Assembly: GCA_020831825.1 (NCBI GenBank)
Contig: JAFIFW010000006.1
Span: 1 to 64,000 of the forward strand
DNA length: 64,000 nucleotides
DNA from: Methylophaga sp.
GTDB lineage: Bacteria > Pseudomonadota > Gammaproteobacteria > Nitrosococcales > Methylophagaceae
Direction of reading: 5' to 3'
Every line of letters starts with the position of its first letter. Position 1 is the first letter of the stretch. Position numbers and translations under genes: made by a program. The notes beneath the pieces were generated by a model. It was not told where the DNA came from, made no database searches, and saw only the letters and a program-made list of their open reading frames with translations. Positions 19,965 to 30,914 of the stretch are shown here, piece by piece.

Positions 19965-21020
19965 TCAAATGATGGGCTGCTCTTCCGGAATGCCGGTATC
20001 GGTGGAGGGATCATGCACCATGTTAAAGGCCTCCACTGTGTCGGCAACCTCATCCGGGCGATTGAATCGCGCAATGTGAAACAGTGCCTCACCTTCATTC
20101 ACCAGTGGAATATTGGTTCGGCCGATGATCACTCCACTGCAGCTGGCAATGACCTTGGCTTCGGACTTTTCATCGCCATAGGGTGCGGCAACCATGCCCA
20201 GACAATCACCTTTTTTGACATGAGCACCCATTGGCATCAACATCCTGAAAATACCACTTTGCGGTGCCCGTACCCAGGTACTGGATCTGGCAACAAAAGG
20301 TTCAATCGGTTTGAGTTGTTTACTGCGTGGTGCTGCCAGCATGCCGATTTTGCGCATCACTGCAAGTACGCCTCTCACGCCGGCGCGGATAGCTAACTCA
20401 TTAAAGCGCAAAGCTTCTCCTGCTTCGTAAACAATGACTGGCACACCTGCCTGCTGGCAGGCATAACGAAGTGACCCTTCAATCAAGCCTGAATTGACAA
20501 TCACCGGTGCATTAAATGCCCGGGCCATTTCCTCTACTGCCTCACTGTCCAGCGCGGCTCTTATTTGTGGCAAATTGTCACGGTGAATCGCGGCGGTATG
20601 GAGATCAATACCATGAGTGCACTTTTGCACCACCTCGGTCATAAACAAATTGGCCAGACGCGCCGCCAGCGATCCTTCTTCAGACCCCGGAAAACAGCGA
20701 TTCAAATCGCGGCGATCTGGCAAATATCGGGTCTGGTTAATAAAGCCATAGACATTAACTACCGGGATGGTAATCAAAGTACCAGCGAGTCCTTTCAGAC
20801 GTTTGCTGCGAATCAGTCTGCGAATGATTTCGACACCGACAATCTCATCACCATGAACCGCTCCAGAGACAAACAATACCGGGCCTTTGCGCCGCCCGCG
20901 TATTACCTGCACCGGCATGCTTAGTGCAGTGTGCATGTAAAGATCGGGCAGAGGAACATCGACCACCCGGGTTTGCCCGGGACGAATCACCTCGCCGGCG
21001 ATGATGAGATCGTCAGCCAT
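19965..21020 (-). CDS. Succinylglutamate desuccinylase/aspartoacylase family zinc hydrolase
   Basis: This is a 351-residue M14-like amidohydrolase. Zinc-ligand and active-site motifs are visible as AVHGDEIVGVEII, DLNRCFPG, and the later histidine in GIDLHTAAIHRDNLP. The C-terminal third (APQSGIFRMLMPMGAHVKKG) has a biotinyl/lipoyl-like beta fold common in this subgroup. It is directly downstream of rimK, a widespread linkage. The substrate is not established; a role in removing or recycling glutamyl modifications is only inference. Confidence 0.88.
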   Translation of the reverse strand: MADDLIIAGEVIRPGQTRVVDVPLPDLYMHTALSMPVQVIRGRRKGPVLFVSGAVHGDEIVGVEIIRRLIRSKRLKGLAGTLITIPVVNVYGFINQTRYLPDRRDLNRCFPGSEEGSLAARLANLFMTEVVQKCTHGIDLHTAAIHRDNLPQIRAALDSEAVEEMARAFNAPVIVNSGLIEGSLRYACQQAGVPVIVYEAGEALRFNELAIRAGVRGVLAVMRKIGMLAAPRSKQLKPIEPFVARSSTWVRAPQSGIFRMLMPMGAHVKKGDCLGMVAAPYGDEKSEAKVIASCSGVIIGRTNIPLVNEGEALFHIARFNRPDEVADTVEAFNMVHDPSTDTGIPEEQPII

Positions 21021-21926
21021 TTAGCCTCGGCCTCGTGTTTTGGTTGTGCCGGATTTGGCATTCTTTTCGACAAAGTCGATGATCATCGAGGCAATGTCCT
21101 TGTTTGTGGCAGTTTCAATGCCCTCAAGTCCTGGTGATGAATTCACTTCCATCACCACCGGGCCGTGATTGGAACGTAATAAATCGACACCACAGACATT
21201 CAGGCCCATGGTTCTTGCTGCACGGACTGCTGTGCTGCGTTCTTCTGGTGTAATGCGGATCAGGTTGGCACTGCCGCCTCGATGCAGATTGGAGCGAAAC
21301 TCGCCTTCTTTGCCTTGCCTTTTCATCGCAGCCACGACCTTGTCTCCGACAACAAAACAGCGAATGTCGGCGCCACCGGCTTCCTTGATAAATTCCTGCA
21401 CCAGAATATTGGCTTTCATCCCCATAAAGGCTTCGATAACGCTCTCAGCAGCACTGGTTGTTTCAGCCAGTACTACGCCAATTCCTTGTGTCCCTTCGAG
21501 CAGCTTGATGACCAGTGGCGCCCCGCCCACCATCTTGATCAAATCTTCAACATCGTCCGGACGGTGTGCAAAGCCGGTGACAGGTAAACCTATGCCTTTG
21601 CGAGACAATAGCTGCAACGCACGCAGTTTGTCGCGTGAACGACTGATAGCGACCGATTCATTCAGTGGATAGACATTCATCATTTCAAACTGACGCAGTA
21701 CCGCCGTCCCATAAAATGTCACCGAGGCACCGATACGAGGAATAACGGCATCAAATCCTGTCAGGTTTTCACCTTTGTAATGAACCTCTGGCTTTAGCGA
21801 TGTGATGTTCATGTAACAACGAAGTACGTCCAGTACGTGGACTTCATGCCCCCTGGCAGTGGCGGCTTCAACCAGTCGTTGTGTTGAATACAGCTTGGGG
21901 TTGCGCGATAAAACCGCAATTTTCAT
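21021..21926 (-). CDS. rimK: RimK, ATP-grasp glutamate ligase
   Basis: RimK adds glutamate residues to the C-terminus of ribosomal protein S6 and can make poly-glutamate. The 301 residues match the family. Characteristic stretches are [45 protein letters not shown] and the metal-binding [15 protein letters not shown]. The C-terminal tail is basic ([14 protein letters not shown]). Its start overlaps the rimB stop by 4 bp, and its stop touches the next gene's start, so rimB, rimK and the hydrolase are one translational unit. Confidence 0.95.
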   Translation of the reverse strand: MKIAVLSRNPKLYSTQRLVEAATARGHEVHVLDVLRCYMNITSLKPEVHYKGENLTGFDAVIPRIGASVTFYGTAVLRQFEMMNVYPLNESVAISRSRDKLRALQLLSRKGIGLPVTGFAHRPDDVEDLIKMVGGAPLVIKLLEGTQGIGVVLAETTSAAESVIEAFMGMKANILVQEFIKEAGGADIRCFVVGDKVVAAMKRQGKEGEFRSNLHRGGSANLIRITPEERSTAVRAARTMGLNVCGVDLLRSNHGPVVMEVNSSPGLEGIETATNKDIASMIIDFVEKNAKSGTTKTRGRG

Positions 21927-22420
21927 GCAAGATCTCCAGAAGTTGCCGTCGATAGCTGCAACTGAATGTGTTCACTGAGGGGTTGCCCTGCAAGATAAGA
22001 CAGGGTTGGATTGACTACTATATTACCAGCAGTCATCGCGGTGCGCCCCAGTAACATTCGAAACATCATGGTATCTCGATTGGTCAGGGTGATCTCAACA
22101 GGAAAGGTGGATTTACCGATGGTGACTGGTGTCTGAATGACGTAACGCATCTCACTGTGTCCACCTGAATCGGTCACCTTGCGCTGATCAATCACCGGCG
22201 CTTCACACCATTGCTCTGTGTTCAGATCGCGCTGGTTGGGATGTACGCCAAAACGCACCCATTTGTCACCGTCTTTGACAAAAGACTCAACCGAAAAAGC
22301 ATGTATGGCAGATGTTCTGGCCCCTGTATCAACCTTGGCCTTGATACGATGAATGCCAAGTTCTGGCAGGCTCAACCATTCGCGCCATCCTACAACAATA
22401 TGTCCCAATTCATCCTGCAT
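21923..22420 (-). CDS. rimB: RimB-type retropepsin-like ATP-dependent zinc protease family protein
   Basis: This is a 165-residue protein of the family annotated as ATP-dependent zinc protease or RimB. The aspartyl-protease-like core is clear in [20 protein letters not shown], with later [20 protein letters not shown]. It is usually linked to rimK, where it influences RimK activity; the protease label is traditional rather than proven. I use the ATG at 22420 because homology begins there; a GTG at 22435 is possible. Confidence 0.88.
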   Translation of the reverse strand: MQDELGHIVVGWREWLSLPELGIHRIKAKVDTGARTSAIHAFSVESFVKDGDKWVRFGVHPNQRDLNTEQWCEAPVIDQRKVTDSGGHSEMRYVIQTPVTIGKSTFPVEITLTNRDTMMFRMLLGRTAMTAGNIVVNPTLSYLAGQPLSEHIQLQLSTATSGDLA

Positions 22421-22555
22421 GCATACACCATCCACAAATCTCTATGGGACAATTAGACATCATGCGTGGATGCCATTCAACGCTGTTGAGCATAGCGCCT
22501 GCTAATCTGCCATTGCGTCAAACCGAGGGCCTCATCGACAAAATTAAAATCTTGC

Positions 22556-22584
22556 TTCCCAACAGCCCCGACAGGCGTTATAAT
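22556..22584 (+). promoter_or_regulatory. Sigma-70-type promoter of the tRNA-Leu gene
   Basis: A perfect -10 box TATAAT lies at 22579-22584, with a fair -35 TTCCCA at 22556-22561 at 17 bp spacing. A GC-rich discriminator (TTCGCGC) follows, as expected for a stable-RNA promoter. The tRNA begins 12 bases downstream. Confidence 0.75.
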
Positions 22585-22596
22585 TTCGCGCTTGTT

Positions 22597-22683
22597 GCCG
22601 GGGTGGCGGAACTGGTAGACGCGCCGGATTCAAAATCCGGTTGGGGAAACTCAGTGTGGGTTCGATTCCCACCCTCGGTACCA
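22597..22683 (+). tRNA. tRNA-Leu (anticodon CAA)
   Basis: This 87-base class II tRNA folds with acceptor arms GCCGGGG and CCTCGGT, the leucine-type D-loop GGTAGACGC, an anticodon stem CCGGA/TCCGG with loop TTCAAAA giving CAA, a long variable arm (TTGGGGAAACTCAGT), and the T-arm GTGGGTTCGATTCCCAC. The CCA end is encoded. It reads UUG leucine codons. Confidence 0.97.
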
Positions 22684-23108
22684 TCTTAAAAATACGTCGA
22701 TTTATCAGCAGATGCTAAATCGGGACAGCAGTTTGGCGGTTATCTACCGCCAAAAACTGCAACTCTGTATATGCAAACATTACTCCTTCCCAATTCAATC
22801 AGTCGCTAGCTGAGCGTTCGACGTCGTCGAGTCATCGTCGGATTATCCAAACCTAAGCCCCGGCAACGTTCAAACTGTGCGAACCAGCTTTGCCCCTGTC
22901 CTGCTCTTGATTGGGACAGTACATTGAAGCCCCGGCATCTTTCTAACGTTATGGGATGAATTCATGCTCTGCGGTGTAGAGCAACTCGAACAGACTTTGA
23001 GGAATGAACCCACAATCGCACATCCCTAAAAATGCCATCGAGAGATGTTACTTGAAACAGGCCTGGGACAACATACGATGAAATCGCCCTGAACAATAGG
23101 TCCTTGAT
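22684..23108. other. Gene-free region after tRNA with one bulged inverted repeat
   Basis: No gene is visible. At 22728-22760 there is an inverted repeat with arms GCAGTTTGGCGG and CCGCCAAAAACTGC around TTATCTA, a 12 bp stem with a two-base bulge. It is not followed by a T-run, so it is not a classic terminator. I see no attachment-site duplication of the tRNA 3' end nearby. Confidence 0.6.
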
Positions 23109-25382
23109 TTAAATTGCATATGGCTCGTCAAGAAAAGACATTTTCGGTAATGTCTCACTCACCCAGCCCTGAAGTTCATTTGCTGGCATTGGCTTTGCTA
23201 TTGCATAGCCTTGTCCATTAAAACAACCCATCGATAACAAGCGCTGGCCGTGCTCCAGAGTTTCAACACCTTCTGCAATAACATCCAAGCCAAAAACTTT
23301 AGATAAGCCTAATATGCCCTGAATTATTGATAAGTCGTTTGGATCGGTCAGTATGTCTCGAACAAATCCCTGGTCAATCTTCAAGCAATCAACAGGAAAC
23401 CGCTTCAGGTACATCAATGAAGAATACCCGGTACCGAAGTCATCAATCGACAGTCTTACTCCAAGCTCATTGCAAGTGGTCAATACCCCGCTGGCGGCAT
23501 CAAGATCCTCCAACGCACTACTTTCCAGAATTTCCAACTCCAGATATCGGGGTGACACCTCCGCAAAGGCACTGAGTGCTGAACTCAAATTTTCTGAGAA
23601 GAATGAGTTTTGTAGCAACTCGGGGGCAACATTTATGCTGACAGGGCAGTCAAATCCCATTTCTTGCCAGCACTTAATCTGGTTCAATGCCTGATTTAAA
23701 ACCCAGTCTCCAAGTTCAACTGCAACAGGATGTCCTGTTGTTAGTGGCAAGAAGTGGGCTGGAGACAACAATCCCTGATCGGGATGCCGCCATCGGATGA
23801 GTGCTTCAGCCCCTAAAAACTCAAGCGTGCGCATATTTATTTTTGGCTGGTAAAAAAGCTCAAACTCAACGGTCTTGAGACCCGCCGAAATGCTCTGAAG
23901 AATAGCCTGCTTACGGCAAATCTGTTTCTCCAACTCGACATCGAAGATATGAAACTTTGTCATATCGGACTGCTTTGCAATCTGCATAGACTGATCTGCA
24001 TGCCTAAGCATTTGTTCAGGAAGAGCATCATCGCCTGGATAGATGGTCACGCCGATACTTGCAGAGAGCGTGAGGCTGATACCCTCCAGACTGATAGGCT
24101 TGGAAATAATGGCCAATAAATTTTCCAGTTCAACTTCGAAGCTGTTCAAATCAGGGATGTGAGTGAACACAAGCACAAACTCATCCCCTCCGATCCTTGC
24201 AAGTGTATCCTGCACTTGTAGAAGGTTTTGCAAACGTCGCGAGATCTCTTTTAAGACTCGATCTCCTGTCTGATGGCCATGCAGGTCATTAATTTCCTTG
24301 AAGCCATCCAGGTCTATGTAGGCAACAGCCAACAATTGATCGTTACGTTTGCAATATCTGAGTGATTGCTCCAGGCGCTCACACAAAAGAACACGGTTTG
24401 GCAGACCTGTCAGTGCGTCAAAGTGTGCGCTTCTGGCAAGCTTGCTTTGAGCATCTTTGAGTGCTGAGAGATCAATGTCCATGCAATAGAACTGTTTCTC
24501 GCCCGAAATTTTGGTGAACATTACGTGACTAGAAAAAACCTGCACGCTTGAGCCATTTTTATGCCTGAGCTGAAGTTCACCCGAGGGAATTTCGATGTCT
24601 CTATCGAGCCAGTCCTCGATGTTTTTAATCACCGTATCCCTGAGCTCATGAGGTATGATCAAGTCCTCTAACCTAGCACCAAGAGCTTCCTCTGCTGAAT
24701 AGCCGTACAGATGCTCACTGGCCCTGTTCCACATGAAAACTCGCCTTTCATCATCATAACCTTGGACAGCAATTGACGGTATTTTGTCAAAAATATATCT
24801 CAGCCTTGACTCCGTCTCCCTCAATAAATCTTCGGCTTTTTTATGCTGAAGCGTGTGCGAGAAAATATCTCCTGCAATCCTGAGTAAATAACTCTCATCT
24901 TGCCCCCAGTTTCGCCACGTATGCAACGTATCGAGGCCAAGAAAACCTAGCACCTGTTTTTTGATGATGATAGGAACCACTAAGATCGATTTGACTGCCT
25001 GGAGGCTAATAAAACTGTCAATTTGATCTCTGACTGCTTTGGTTTCTGAATGCTCAGCAGAGCTGAAATAGGTTACCAGTGAAGTCTGTTGCGGTGAGGA
25101 GGGCATTTTCAGAGCTTTCAGATCATCCCAGTATGTGTCGCTAATGGGAGGCACTCTCGGTGAGCACCATTGATATCGTTGATCCTGCTCCCCTGACTCT
25201 GAAAGCAACAAAAGATAGCAGCGATCAGAATGACTGTGTTCCCCTAGAAGACGAAGACAATATTGAATCTCGTCAGTCAGACTCGACAAATCGCAACTAA
25301 TTAGTCTGGAGGATATATAACTTACCAGGCTTTCCAGCTCGAAATGCCTTGCTTGTGCCAGGTAATCCGTTCCAACAGACAT
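23109..25382 (-). CDS. GAF-PAS-GGDEF-EAL cyclic-di-GMP signalling protein
   Basis: This is a 757-residue cytoplasmic protein with no membrane span. In order it has a GAF domain (about 10-185), a PAS domain (about 195-310), a GGDEF domain with an intact IGGDEFVLVF near residue 400, and an EAL domain with EALIRW, LEILESSALED, IDDFGTGYSS, KIDQGFVRD and VIAEGVET. All catalytic residues of both enzymes seem present, so it could make or degrade cyclic-di-GMP; the EAL set is complete enough to expect phosphodiesterase activity. A strong ribosome site (GGAGGTGG) precedes the ATG at 25382. The ligand of the sensory domains is unknown. Confidence 0.94.
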   Translation of the reverse strand: MSVGTDYLAQARHFELESLVSYISSRLISCDLSSLTDEIQYCLRLLGEHSHSDRCYLLLLSESGEQDQRYQWCSPRVPPISDTYWDDLKALKMPSSPQQTSLVTYFSSAEHSETKAVRDQIDSFISLQAVKSILVVPIIIKKQVLGFLGLDTLHTWRNWGQDESYLLRIAGDIFSHTLQHKKAEDLLRETESRLRYIFDKIPSIAVQGYDDERRVFMWNRASEHLYGYSAEEALGARLEDLIIPHELRDTVIKNIEDWLDRDIEIPSGELQLRHKNGSSVQVFSSHVMFTKISGEKQFYCMDIDLSALKDAQSKLARSAHFDALTGLPNRVLLCERLEQSLRYCKRNDQLLAVAYIDLDGFKEINDLHGHQTGDRVLKEISRRLQNLLQVQDTLARIGGDEFVLVFTHIPDLNSFEVELENLLAIISKPISLEGISLTLSASIGVTIYPGDDALPEQMLRHADQSMQIAKQSDMTKFHIFDVELEKQICRKQAILQSISAGLKTVEFELFYQPKINMRTLEFLGAEALIRWRHPDQGLLSPAHFLPLTTGHPVAVELGDWVLNQALNQIKCWQEMGFDCPVSINVAPELLQNSFFSENLSSALSAFAEVSPRYLELEILESSALEDLDAASGVLTTCNELGVRLSIDDFGTGYSSLMYLKRFPVDCLKIDQGFVRDILTDPNDLSIIQGILGLSKVFGLDVIAEGVETLEHGQRLLSMGCFNGQGYAIAKPMPANELQGWVSETLPKMSFLDEPYAI

Positions 25383-25661
25383 TTCCCACCTCCAATTGGG
25401 CTTGTGCTGATTTCATCGTATAGAATGATGACTAAAAATTCTTTCATATTGAACGAGTCAATCTTTTAAAGTGATGAGTCTATATGTCATCAAGACTCAT
25501 ATTGGACCAGGTTTTATTTTTTCTTGGCTCTGCTTGCCATGCAGTGACCATAATCACTTGAAAAATCACAATTGTGTGCACTTGATTAACCAGCTTCAAT
25601 GTCATGAACTTAGTTGTTTGACTGCATCCGTAGATATTTAGCATAGACTCATCAAATCGTT

Positions 25662-26984
25662 TTACCGTTCCTGAGTAAACACTTCGAGTCGTTCAATGAA
25701 GGCCTTGGGTAACAGGGCCGACTGACTTAACAAGCCAGGTATTAACTGTTTTCTGAGGTATACCTCCAAGTTAGACTCTTCAATACCCAACAGGCCTGAA
25801 TATTCATTTGCGTAAAGACCGCTGACTGGCTGTCTATGCAAAATTTCGGTCATACATTGGGCAATATGAATAACCGCCACCATGTCGAGGGTAGATGACC
25901 GCATTGCATTTGGTTGGGCATACTCAACTTGCCCGAGCTGCTCAATGACGTCAGTAATGCTATACGGCAAACGCCATGCAGCAAGGAGCTTTGCCCCAAG
26001 GTGATATTCATTAATCAACTCTATCAAATTAGATAATTTTGGATTCTGCTCAATCAAGAGGCTTCTGACGATCATGCCTATTTGCGCCAGCAGACCGATT
26101 GTAGCTGCATGACTAGGTTGAACACGGGCAGTCAGACGTGCAAGCGCGAAAGCGATATTGGAGAGTTCGATCGATTTGTCAGCTATTTTTCTAAACTCTG
26201 GAGTATCAGGAAGAGATTTCTTGATACTCTGCGATATTACAATGCTATAAACTCCATTGAAACCAACCATGCGTATTGCATGAGCCACATCCACTACCAT
26301 CTCTCGCAGGCGAAATTGTCCCGAGTTTATGGTTTTGAGCAAAAGACTACTCAACGATGGATCATTGACAACCAATTCCGTGGCTTTTTTTATGTTAATG
26401 GAGTCGCTGTGAAGCTCTGTAAGGAGTTCCAACGACGATACTGGTAACTTTGGTATGCGTGAAATGATGTTTTTAACAAACTCTGCGTTTGTTAACTTTT
26501 TTTGATTAAACAGGTGTCTTTCAAGCAACTTGGCAGCAATTCTTTGCCTTTCATCTTCCAGATCGAGTGCTTGTTTCGTTAGCAAGCCTTGACGTTCGAA
26601 CAGACGCTTGTTAGCCATCAAAATCAACTTTCTTTGTAACGGCTCTGTCAGTTGGTGAAAACCAGCAATGGTTAGGAGGGAAGCCCTACATTCTGACTTT
26701 GTCTGAATCTCCCCAAGTAAGCTTGTGTCAATGATCAAAGGTCCGTTGACAAGTGAAGCGTCATCGACTGATTGCAAATCGCCAACAAGGCTCATCAGCA
26801 TGAAACAATCTTCAGGAAGTTGCTTGAGAAGCCTCGAATTGCTTACAAGACTGACCGTGACAAGTTGTTGAGCTATGCTGACAGACTCAACATCACTCAG
26901 TTCGGACTGTATGGACGACAAGCCATGAAGCTTCAGGTTGTCTTTTGTTATTTTTGTCTTTTTTCTTCCCAGAAGGTTGAGCAT
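25662..26984 (-). CDS. HDOD domain protein
   Basis: The product is about 440 residues. The C-terminal half is an HDOD domain, starting at ISRIPKLPVSSLELLTEL with VNDPSLSSLLLKTINSG and AIRMVGFNGVYSIV. The N-terminal 190 residues may be a degraded EAL-like module, as in YuxH-type EAL-HDOD proteins, but no EAL motif remains. HDOD proteins usually act as non-enzymatic signalling or c-di-GMP-linked proteins. The ATG at 26984 with GGGGGAA upstream is preferred over a GTG at 26999. It lies 277 bp upstream of the GGDEF-EAL gene, on the same strand. Confidence 0.85.
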   Translation of the reverse strand: MLNLLGRKKTKITKDNLKLHGLSSIQSELSDVESVSIAQQLVTVSLVSNSRLLKQLPEDCFMLMSLVGDLQSVDDASLVNGPLIIDTSLLGEIQTKSECRASLLTIAGFHQLTEPLQRKLILMANKRLFERQGLLTKQALDLEDERQRIAAKLLERHLFNQKKLTNAEFVKNIISRIPKLPVSSLELLTELHSDSINIKKATELVVNDPSLSSLLLKTINSGQFRLREMVVDVAHAIRMVGFNGVYSIVISQSIKKSLPDTPEFRKIADKSIELSNIAFALARLTARVQPSHAATIGLLAQIGMIVRSLLIEQNPKLSNLIELINEYHLGAKLLAAWRLPYSITDVIEQLGQVEYAQPNAMRSSTLDMVAVIHIAQCMTEILHRQPVSGLYANEYSGLLGIEESNLEVYLRKQLIPGLLSQSALLPKAFIERLEVFTQER

Positions 26985-27063
26985 TGATATTTCCCCCACA
27001 AAACCAGTTTCAGCTTGGCAGTTGTCTGCAACAAATCAGTCTGCCTAAAACACAATCATATCC

Positions 27064-27789
27064 TCAATATCGATAGAGTAACTTGTTCAACTTGGGGATA
27101 ACACTAATATTGATCTGTTTCGGACATACCCGCTCACATTGCCGATAATTACTGCAACTACCAAAGCCCTCCTGCTCCATTCTGGCCAGCATTTTTTCAG
27201 CGCGCTTTTGATCGATTTGTCCCTGTGGCAAGCGAGCAAGATGCGTTACTTTTGCCGCCACAAACAAGGTGGCAGAAGCATTGGGACATACCGCAACACA
27301 AGCACCGCATCCAATACAGGTAGCGGCATCAAATGCCGCATCGGCATCAACTTTGGCAACAGGCAGGCTGTTGGCTTCAGGTGCTGAACCGGTTCGAATC
27401 GGAATATAACCACCGGCCTGAATAATGCGATCCAGCGCTGTTCGGTCAACAATCAGATCCTTAATCACCGGAAAGGCCGCTGCGCGCCACGGCTCTATCC
27501 ATAGTTCCGATTGATCACTGTAGTCACGCATATATTGCTGGCAGGTCGTGGTGGCCGTGTGCTTGCCGTGGGGTGTGCCATTAATCACCAGTGAACAACT
27601 GCCACAGATTCCTTCTCGACAATCGTAATCAAATGCAAAAGGTTCATCGCCTTGTGTAATCAGTCGTTCGTTTAATCCGTCGAGCATTTCCAGAAATGAA
27701 GATTCCGGGTCGACTTCAACACTGTGCGTTTCGAAAGCTCCCGAATGCTCGGCCTGCTGCTGACGCCAGATATGCAGTTTCAGTCTCAT
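27064..27789 (-). CDS. Succinate dehydrogenase/fumarate reductase iron-sulfur subunit
   Basis: This 241-residue subunit carries electrons between the flavoprotein and membrane quinone. The [2Fe-2S] cysteines are in [10 protein letters not shown], and the two further clusters use [12 protein letters not shown] and [12 protein letters not shown]. Its start overlaps the flavoprotein stop by 4 bp. The operon order cytochrome b, flavoprotein, iron-sulfur subunit and the sequence type fit the type-B complexes of Bacillus, Wolinella and some proteobacteria. Whether it runs as succinate dehydrogenase or fumarate reductase cannot be read from sequence. Confidence 0.94.
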   Translation of the reverse strand: MRLKLHIWRQQQAEHSGAFETHSVEVDPESSFLEMLDGLNERLITQGDEPFAFDYDCREGICGSCSLVINGTPHGKHTATTTCQQYMRDYSDQSELWIEPWRAAAFPVIKDLIVDRTALDRIIQAGGYIPIRTGSAPEANSLPVAKVDADAAFDAATCIGCGACVAVCPNASATLFVAAKVTHLARLPQGQIDQKRAEKMLARMEQEGFGSCSNYRQCERVCPKQINISVIPKLNKLLYRY

Positions 27790-29732
27790 CGGTAACTTCT
27801 CACTCCGGGGCTGACAAATTCAAACAACAAGGGCTCCTGAAACAGGCGTGGCTGACTGACATCACCGCTATATTGCCAGGCGGAGACACTGGCAAACTGC
27901 ATGTCATCTCGCTGTACTTCGCCACCATCCGTCAGGTGCTCGACCCTAGCGTGACAGCCACAGGATTCTTCCCGTTGCAGTGCATCCAGGCACATCAACT
28001 CGCCGAGTTCAAGAAAATCGGCAACTCTGGCAGCTCGCTCCAGTGTCTGATTCAGGGTGTCACTGCTGCCGGTGACTTTGACATGCTGCCAAAAACGTTC
28101 ACGTAATTGCTGAATCTCGGTGATCGCAGATTTAAGCTGAGAAGCTTCTCGGGCCATGCCACAGGCATGCCAGAGAATTTCGCCCACTGCACGATGAAAG
28201 ACATCTGGTGCAGTATCAGGGCTTGGTGCATTCATCAGGCGATCAAGACGTAAACGAACCGTTTCGATTGCGTTTCGGGTCTCCGCAGCAAAATCCTGCG
28301 GCCTGATCGGATGTTGTTTGGCAAGATAATCCGACACCGTAGCCGGCAAGATGAAGTAACCATCAGCCAAGCCTTGCATCAAGGCACTGGCGCCCAGCCG
28401 ATTGGCACCATGATCGGAAAAATTCGCCTCGCCGCCAGCAAAAAGCCCATCCACCGTGGTCATCAGGTTGTAGTCAACCCACAAGCCCCCCATGGTGTAA
28501 TGCACGGCTGGATAGATACGCATCGGCGTCTGGCGAGGATCTTCGGCGGTAATACGCTCGTACATATCGAAAAGATTGCCGTATTTTTCGTTAATGAAAT
28601 CCAGACCTTGCTGAGCAATGGCATCGGCAAAATCCAGATAAACACCGCGACGCTGCCCGGCGATTTCAACGCCCACTCCACGGCCTGCATCACAAATATG
28701 TTTAACGGCGCGTGATGCAATATCGCGTGGCACCAGATTGCCAAACGCAGGATACAAACGTTCCAGAAAATAATCCCGCTGCTGCTCCGCAATAGTTGCC
28801 GGTGCCTTGTCACAATCAGCGATCTCTTTTGGTGCCCAGATACGGCCATCGTTACGCAGAGACTCGCTCATCAAAGTCAGTTTGGACTGAAGCTCTCCGT
28901 GCTGGGGAATGCAGGTCGGATGGATCTGGGTAAAACAGGGATTGGCAAACAAGGCGCCGTGCTTGTGGGCACGCCAGATTGCCGAGGCATTGCAGCCTTT
29001 GGCATTGGTCGATAAATAAAAGGCATTGCCATAGCCGCCAGTGCATAACACCACGCAATCGGCCAGATGCGCCTGTAGCTCACCAGTCACCAAATCGCGA
29101 CTGACAATGCCCTTGGCCTGATCGTTAATCATGATCAGATCCTGCATTTCACAGCGTGAATGCTGGGTGATTCGGCCAGCGGCAATTTGCCGGCTCATGG
29201 CCTGATAGGCACCGAGCAGAAGTTGTTGCCCGGTTTGCCCCCTGGCATAAAATGTTCTGGAAACCTGCGCACCGCCAAAAGATCGATTCGCCAGATAACC
29301 ACTGTATTCGCGGGCAAACGGCACACCTTGTGCCACGGCCTGATCAATAATCGCTGTGCTTAACTCGGCCAGCCGGAACACATTGGATTCACGGGCTCGA
29401 AAATCACCGCCCTTGATCATGTCGTAAAACAAGCGCCAGACACTGTCACCATCATTTTGATAATTTTTGGCAGCGTTGATTCCACCCTGTGCGGCAATGC
29501 TGTGGGCGCGGCGAGGACTATCCTGAAAACAGAAACTTTCGACCTGAAAGCCCATCTCAGCCAATGAGGCTGCAGCCGAAGCACCCGCAAGCCCTGTGCC
29601 GACGACAATGACTTTGTAGTGTTTTCGATTGGCCGGACTCACCACCTGCAAATGGTATTTGTGCTGGGTCCAGCGCTGATCCAGCGGCCCTTTGGGACAA
29701 TGTGCATCGAGATTCATCGATGTCTGTTCCAT
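27786..29732 (-). CDS. Succinate dehydrogenase/fumarate reductase flavoprotein subunit
   Basis: This 648-residue subunit oxidises succinate or reduces fumarate with covalent FAD. It has the dinucleotide motif [17 protein letters not shown], the FAD-attachment histidine in [15 protein letters not shown], the substrate region [16 protein letters not shown], and later [11 protein letters not shown] and [14 protein letters not shown]. The extra length over enterobacterial SdhA/FrdA fits the type-B group. It overlaps both neighbours (TGATG with cytochrome b, ATGA with the iron-sulfur subunit), so the three are translated together. Confidence 0.95.
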   Translation of the reverse strand: MEQTSMNLDAHCPKGPLDQRWTQHKYHLQVVSPANRKHYKVIVVGTGLAGASAAASLAEMGFQVESFCFQDSPRRAHSIAAQGGINAAKNYQNDGDSVWRLFYDMIKGGDFRARESNVFRLAELSTAIIDQAVAQGVPFAREYSGYLANRSFGGAQVSRTFYARGQTGQQLLLGAYQAMSRQIAAGRITQHSRCEMQDLIMINDQAKGIVSRDLVTGELQAHLADCVVLCTGGYGNAFYLSTNAKGCNASAIWRAHKHGALFANPCFTQIHPTCIPQHGELQSKLTLMSESLRNDGRIWAPKEIADCDKAPATIAEQQRDYFLERLYPAFGNLVPRDIASRAVKHICDAGRGVGVEIAGQRRGVYLDFADAIAQQGLDFINEKYGNLFDMYERITAEDPRQTPMRIYPAVHYTMGGLWVDYNLMTTVDGLFAGGEANFSDHGANRLGASALMQGLADGYFILPATVSDYLAKQHPIRPQDFAAETRNAIETVRLRLDRLMNAPSPDTAPDVFHRAVGEILWHACGMAREASQLKSAITEIQQLRERFWQHVKVTGSSDTLNQTLERAARVADFLELGELMCLDALQREESCGCHARVEHLTDGGEVQRDDMQFASVSAWQYSGDVSQPRLFQEPLLFEFVSPGVRSYR

Positions 29733-30319
29733 CAGCCTTGTCCCAGATAAGCGGCAACCGGCACCGCAGCAAAACCTAACATCAATAAAGCAATCAACGT
29801 CACCAGTAACGGATAACAGGTTTTGCTGGTCACGCCCAGCGTTTGCAGCACATTGTTCAGCGAATGCTGCAAATGCATGCCAATCAGCAACAAACCTGCC
29901 AGATAAATCAGCAGCATTCCGGCCGAAGCAAACAAGGCCAGTGTCTCGCCATAGGCATCCTGAGGATCAAATTGCAGCGTCTGGACAATATGTAACAGGA
30001 TAAACAGGCCAATTAGAATGATGCTCAAAGTGACCAGCGCTTTGGGTGGCTGGAGATAATCACGCTTGTGATACGCCACTGGTCGTACCTTGGCATTGTG
30101 TCGGCGAATAGCAATCGCGCCCCAGACATGCAAAGCCAGAGCGGCCAGCACAAGCAGCAATAACGGCCAGCGGATAAACGGCAGGTTATACAACTGATAA
30201 AAGCTGTTGAAGCGTTCGGCGTTGAAGTACAGCAAATTGCTGAACATATGCACGATCAAATAGCCGGCCAGAACCAGACCTGCCAGTGCCATCAGGCGTT
30301 TTCGGTGTTGCAGCAGCAT
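29732..30319 (-). CDS. Type-B succinate dehydrogenase/fumarate reductase cytochrome b subunit
   Basis: This 195-residue membrane anchor has five hydrophobic spans. Histidines in the spans ([33 protein letters not shown]) are placed as in the diheme cytochrome b558 family. It takes electrons to or from quinone. The ATG at 30319 shares its A with the stop codon of the upstream TPR-like gene (TAATG), which supports this start; the frame is open upstream to 30397. Confidence 0.88.
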   Translation of the reverse strand: MLLQHRKRLMALAGLVLAGYLIVHMFSNLLYFNAERFNSFYQLYNLPFIRWPLLLLVLAALALHVWGAIAIRRHNAKVRPVAYHKRDYLQPPKALVTLSIILIGLFILLHIVQTLQFDPQDAYGETLALFASAGMLLIYLAGLLLIGMHLQHSLNNVLQTLGVTSKTCYPLLVTLIALLMLGFAAVPVAAYLGQG

Positions 30320-30822
30320 TAACTCTCCCGGTCCAGCAGAATATGATCGGCGTCCGACACCGGTTTGAGTTTCTCGCGGGTAATGGTGCGAATACAACTG
30401 TTCCAGCGCAGAATCGATTCATCGTTATGCTCTGGACGGATTTGTTCGGCCTGCTGGTAGCATTCCAGCGCCTTGATAAAAAAGTCATAGGCAAATGCCC
30501 GCGACATTGGCTGGGTCATCATAAATCGTGCCCGCCGTTCGTGATACAGCCCGGTGAAATAGACCTGAAGGTAATCAGTGGCCAACCGCGGGATCGCCGC
30601 CTCAATAGCCGGAAACGGCGACTGCGAACCGCTAATACTGATCTGATCGGTCAGCGCCAGAATATAAACCTTCAGTGCAGATTGGTTATCGGGTTCGATA
30701 TGCAAAATATCCAGACAGATGCTTTCGGCGATTTCAGGTTCCAGTAGTGAGCGATATTGACGGGCTTTATCGAGTGCCAGGGCAATCGAGTCTGCGTGAA
30801 TATCATGTAAGCTCAAATCCAT
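30319..30822 (-). CDS. TPR-like hypothetical protein of the sdh/frd operon
   Basis: This is an unrecognised protein of 167 residues that appears all-helical. The stretch EIAESICLDILHIEPDNQSALKV looks like a tetratricopeptide unit, and AFAYDFFIKALECYQQAEQIRPE is a second. It has no signal peptide or membrane span. Its stop overlaps the cytochrome b start by one base, so it is part of the sdh/frd operon as first gene. A helper role in assembly of the complex is a guess from position. The ATG at 30822 is preferred over a TTG at 30900. Confidence 0.7.
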   Translation of the reverse strand: MDLSLHDIHADSIALALDKARQYRSLLEPEIAESICLDILHIEPDNQSALKVYILALTDQISISGSQSPFPAIEAAIPRLATDYLQVYFTGLYHERRARFMMTQPMSRAFAYDFFIKALECYQQAEQIRPEHNDESILRWNSCIRTITREKLKPVSDADHILLDRES

Positions 30823-30914
30823 GTATGGCCTCGTCTGGCGGGGAATCTGCATTGTCATCATCAATCTAAAGCAAAGCCATGGGCATTTCAATCTGCACAA
30901 GAGATGTCAACTTT

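Noticed and set aside
22684-23108. Genomic island attachment at the tRNA-Leu
   Set aside because: No integrase gene and no repeat of the tRNA 3' end were seen in the window.
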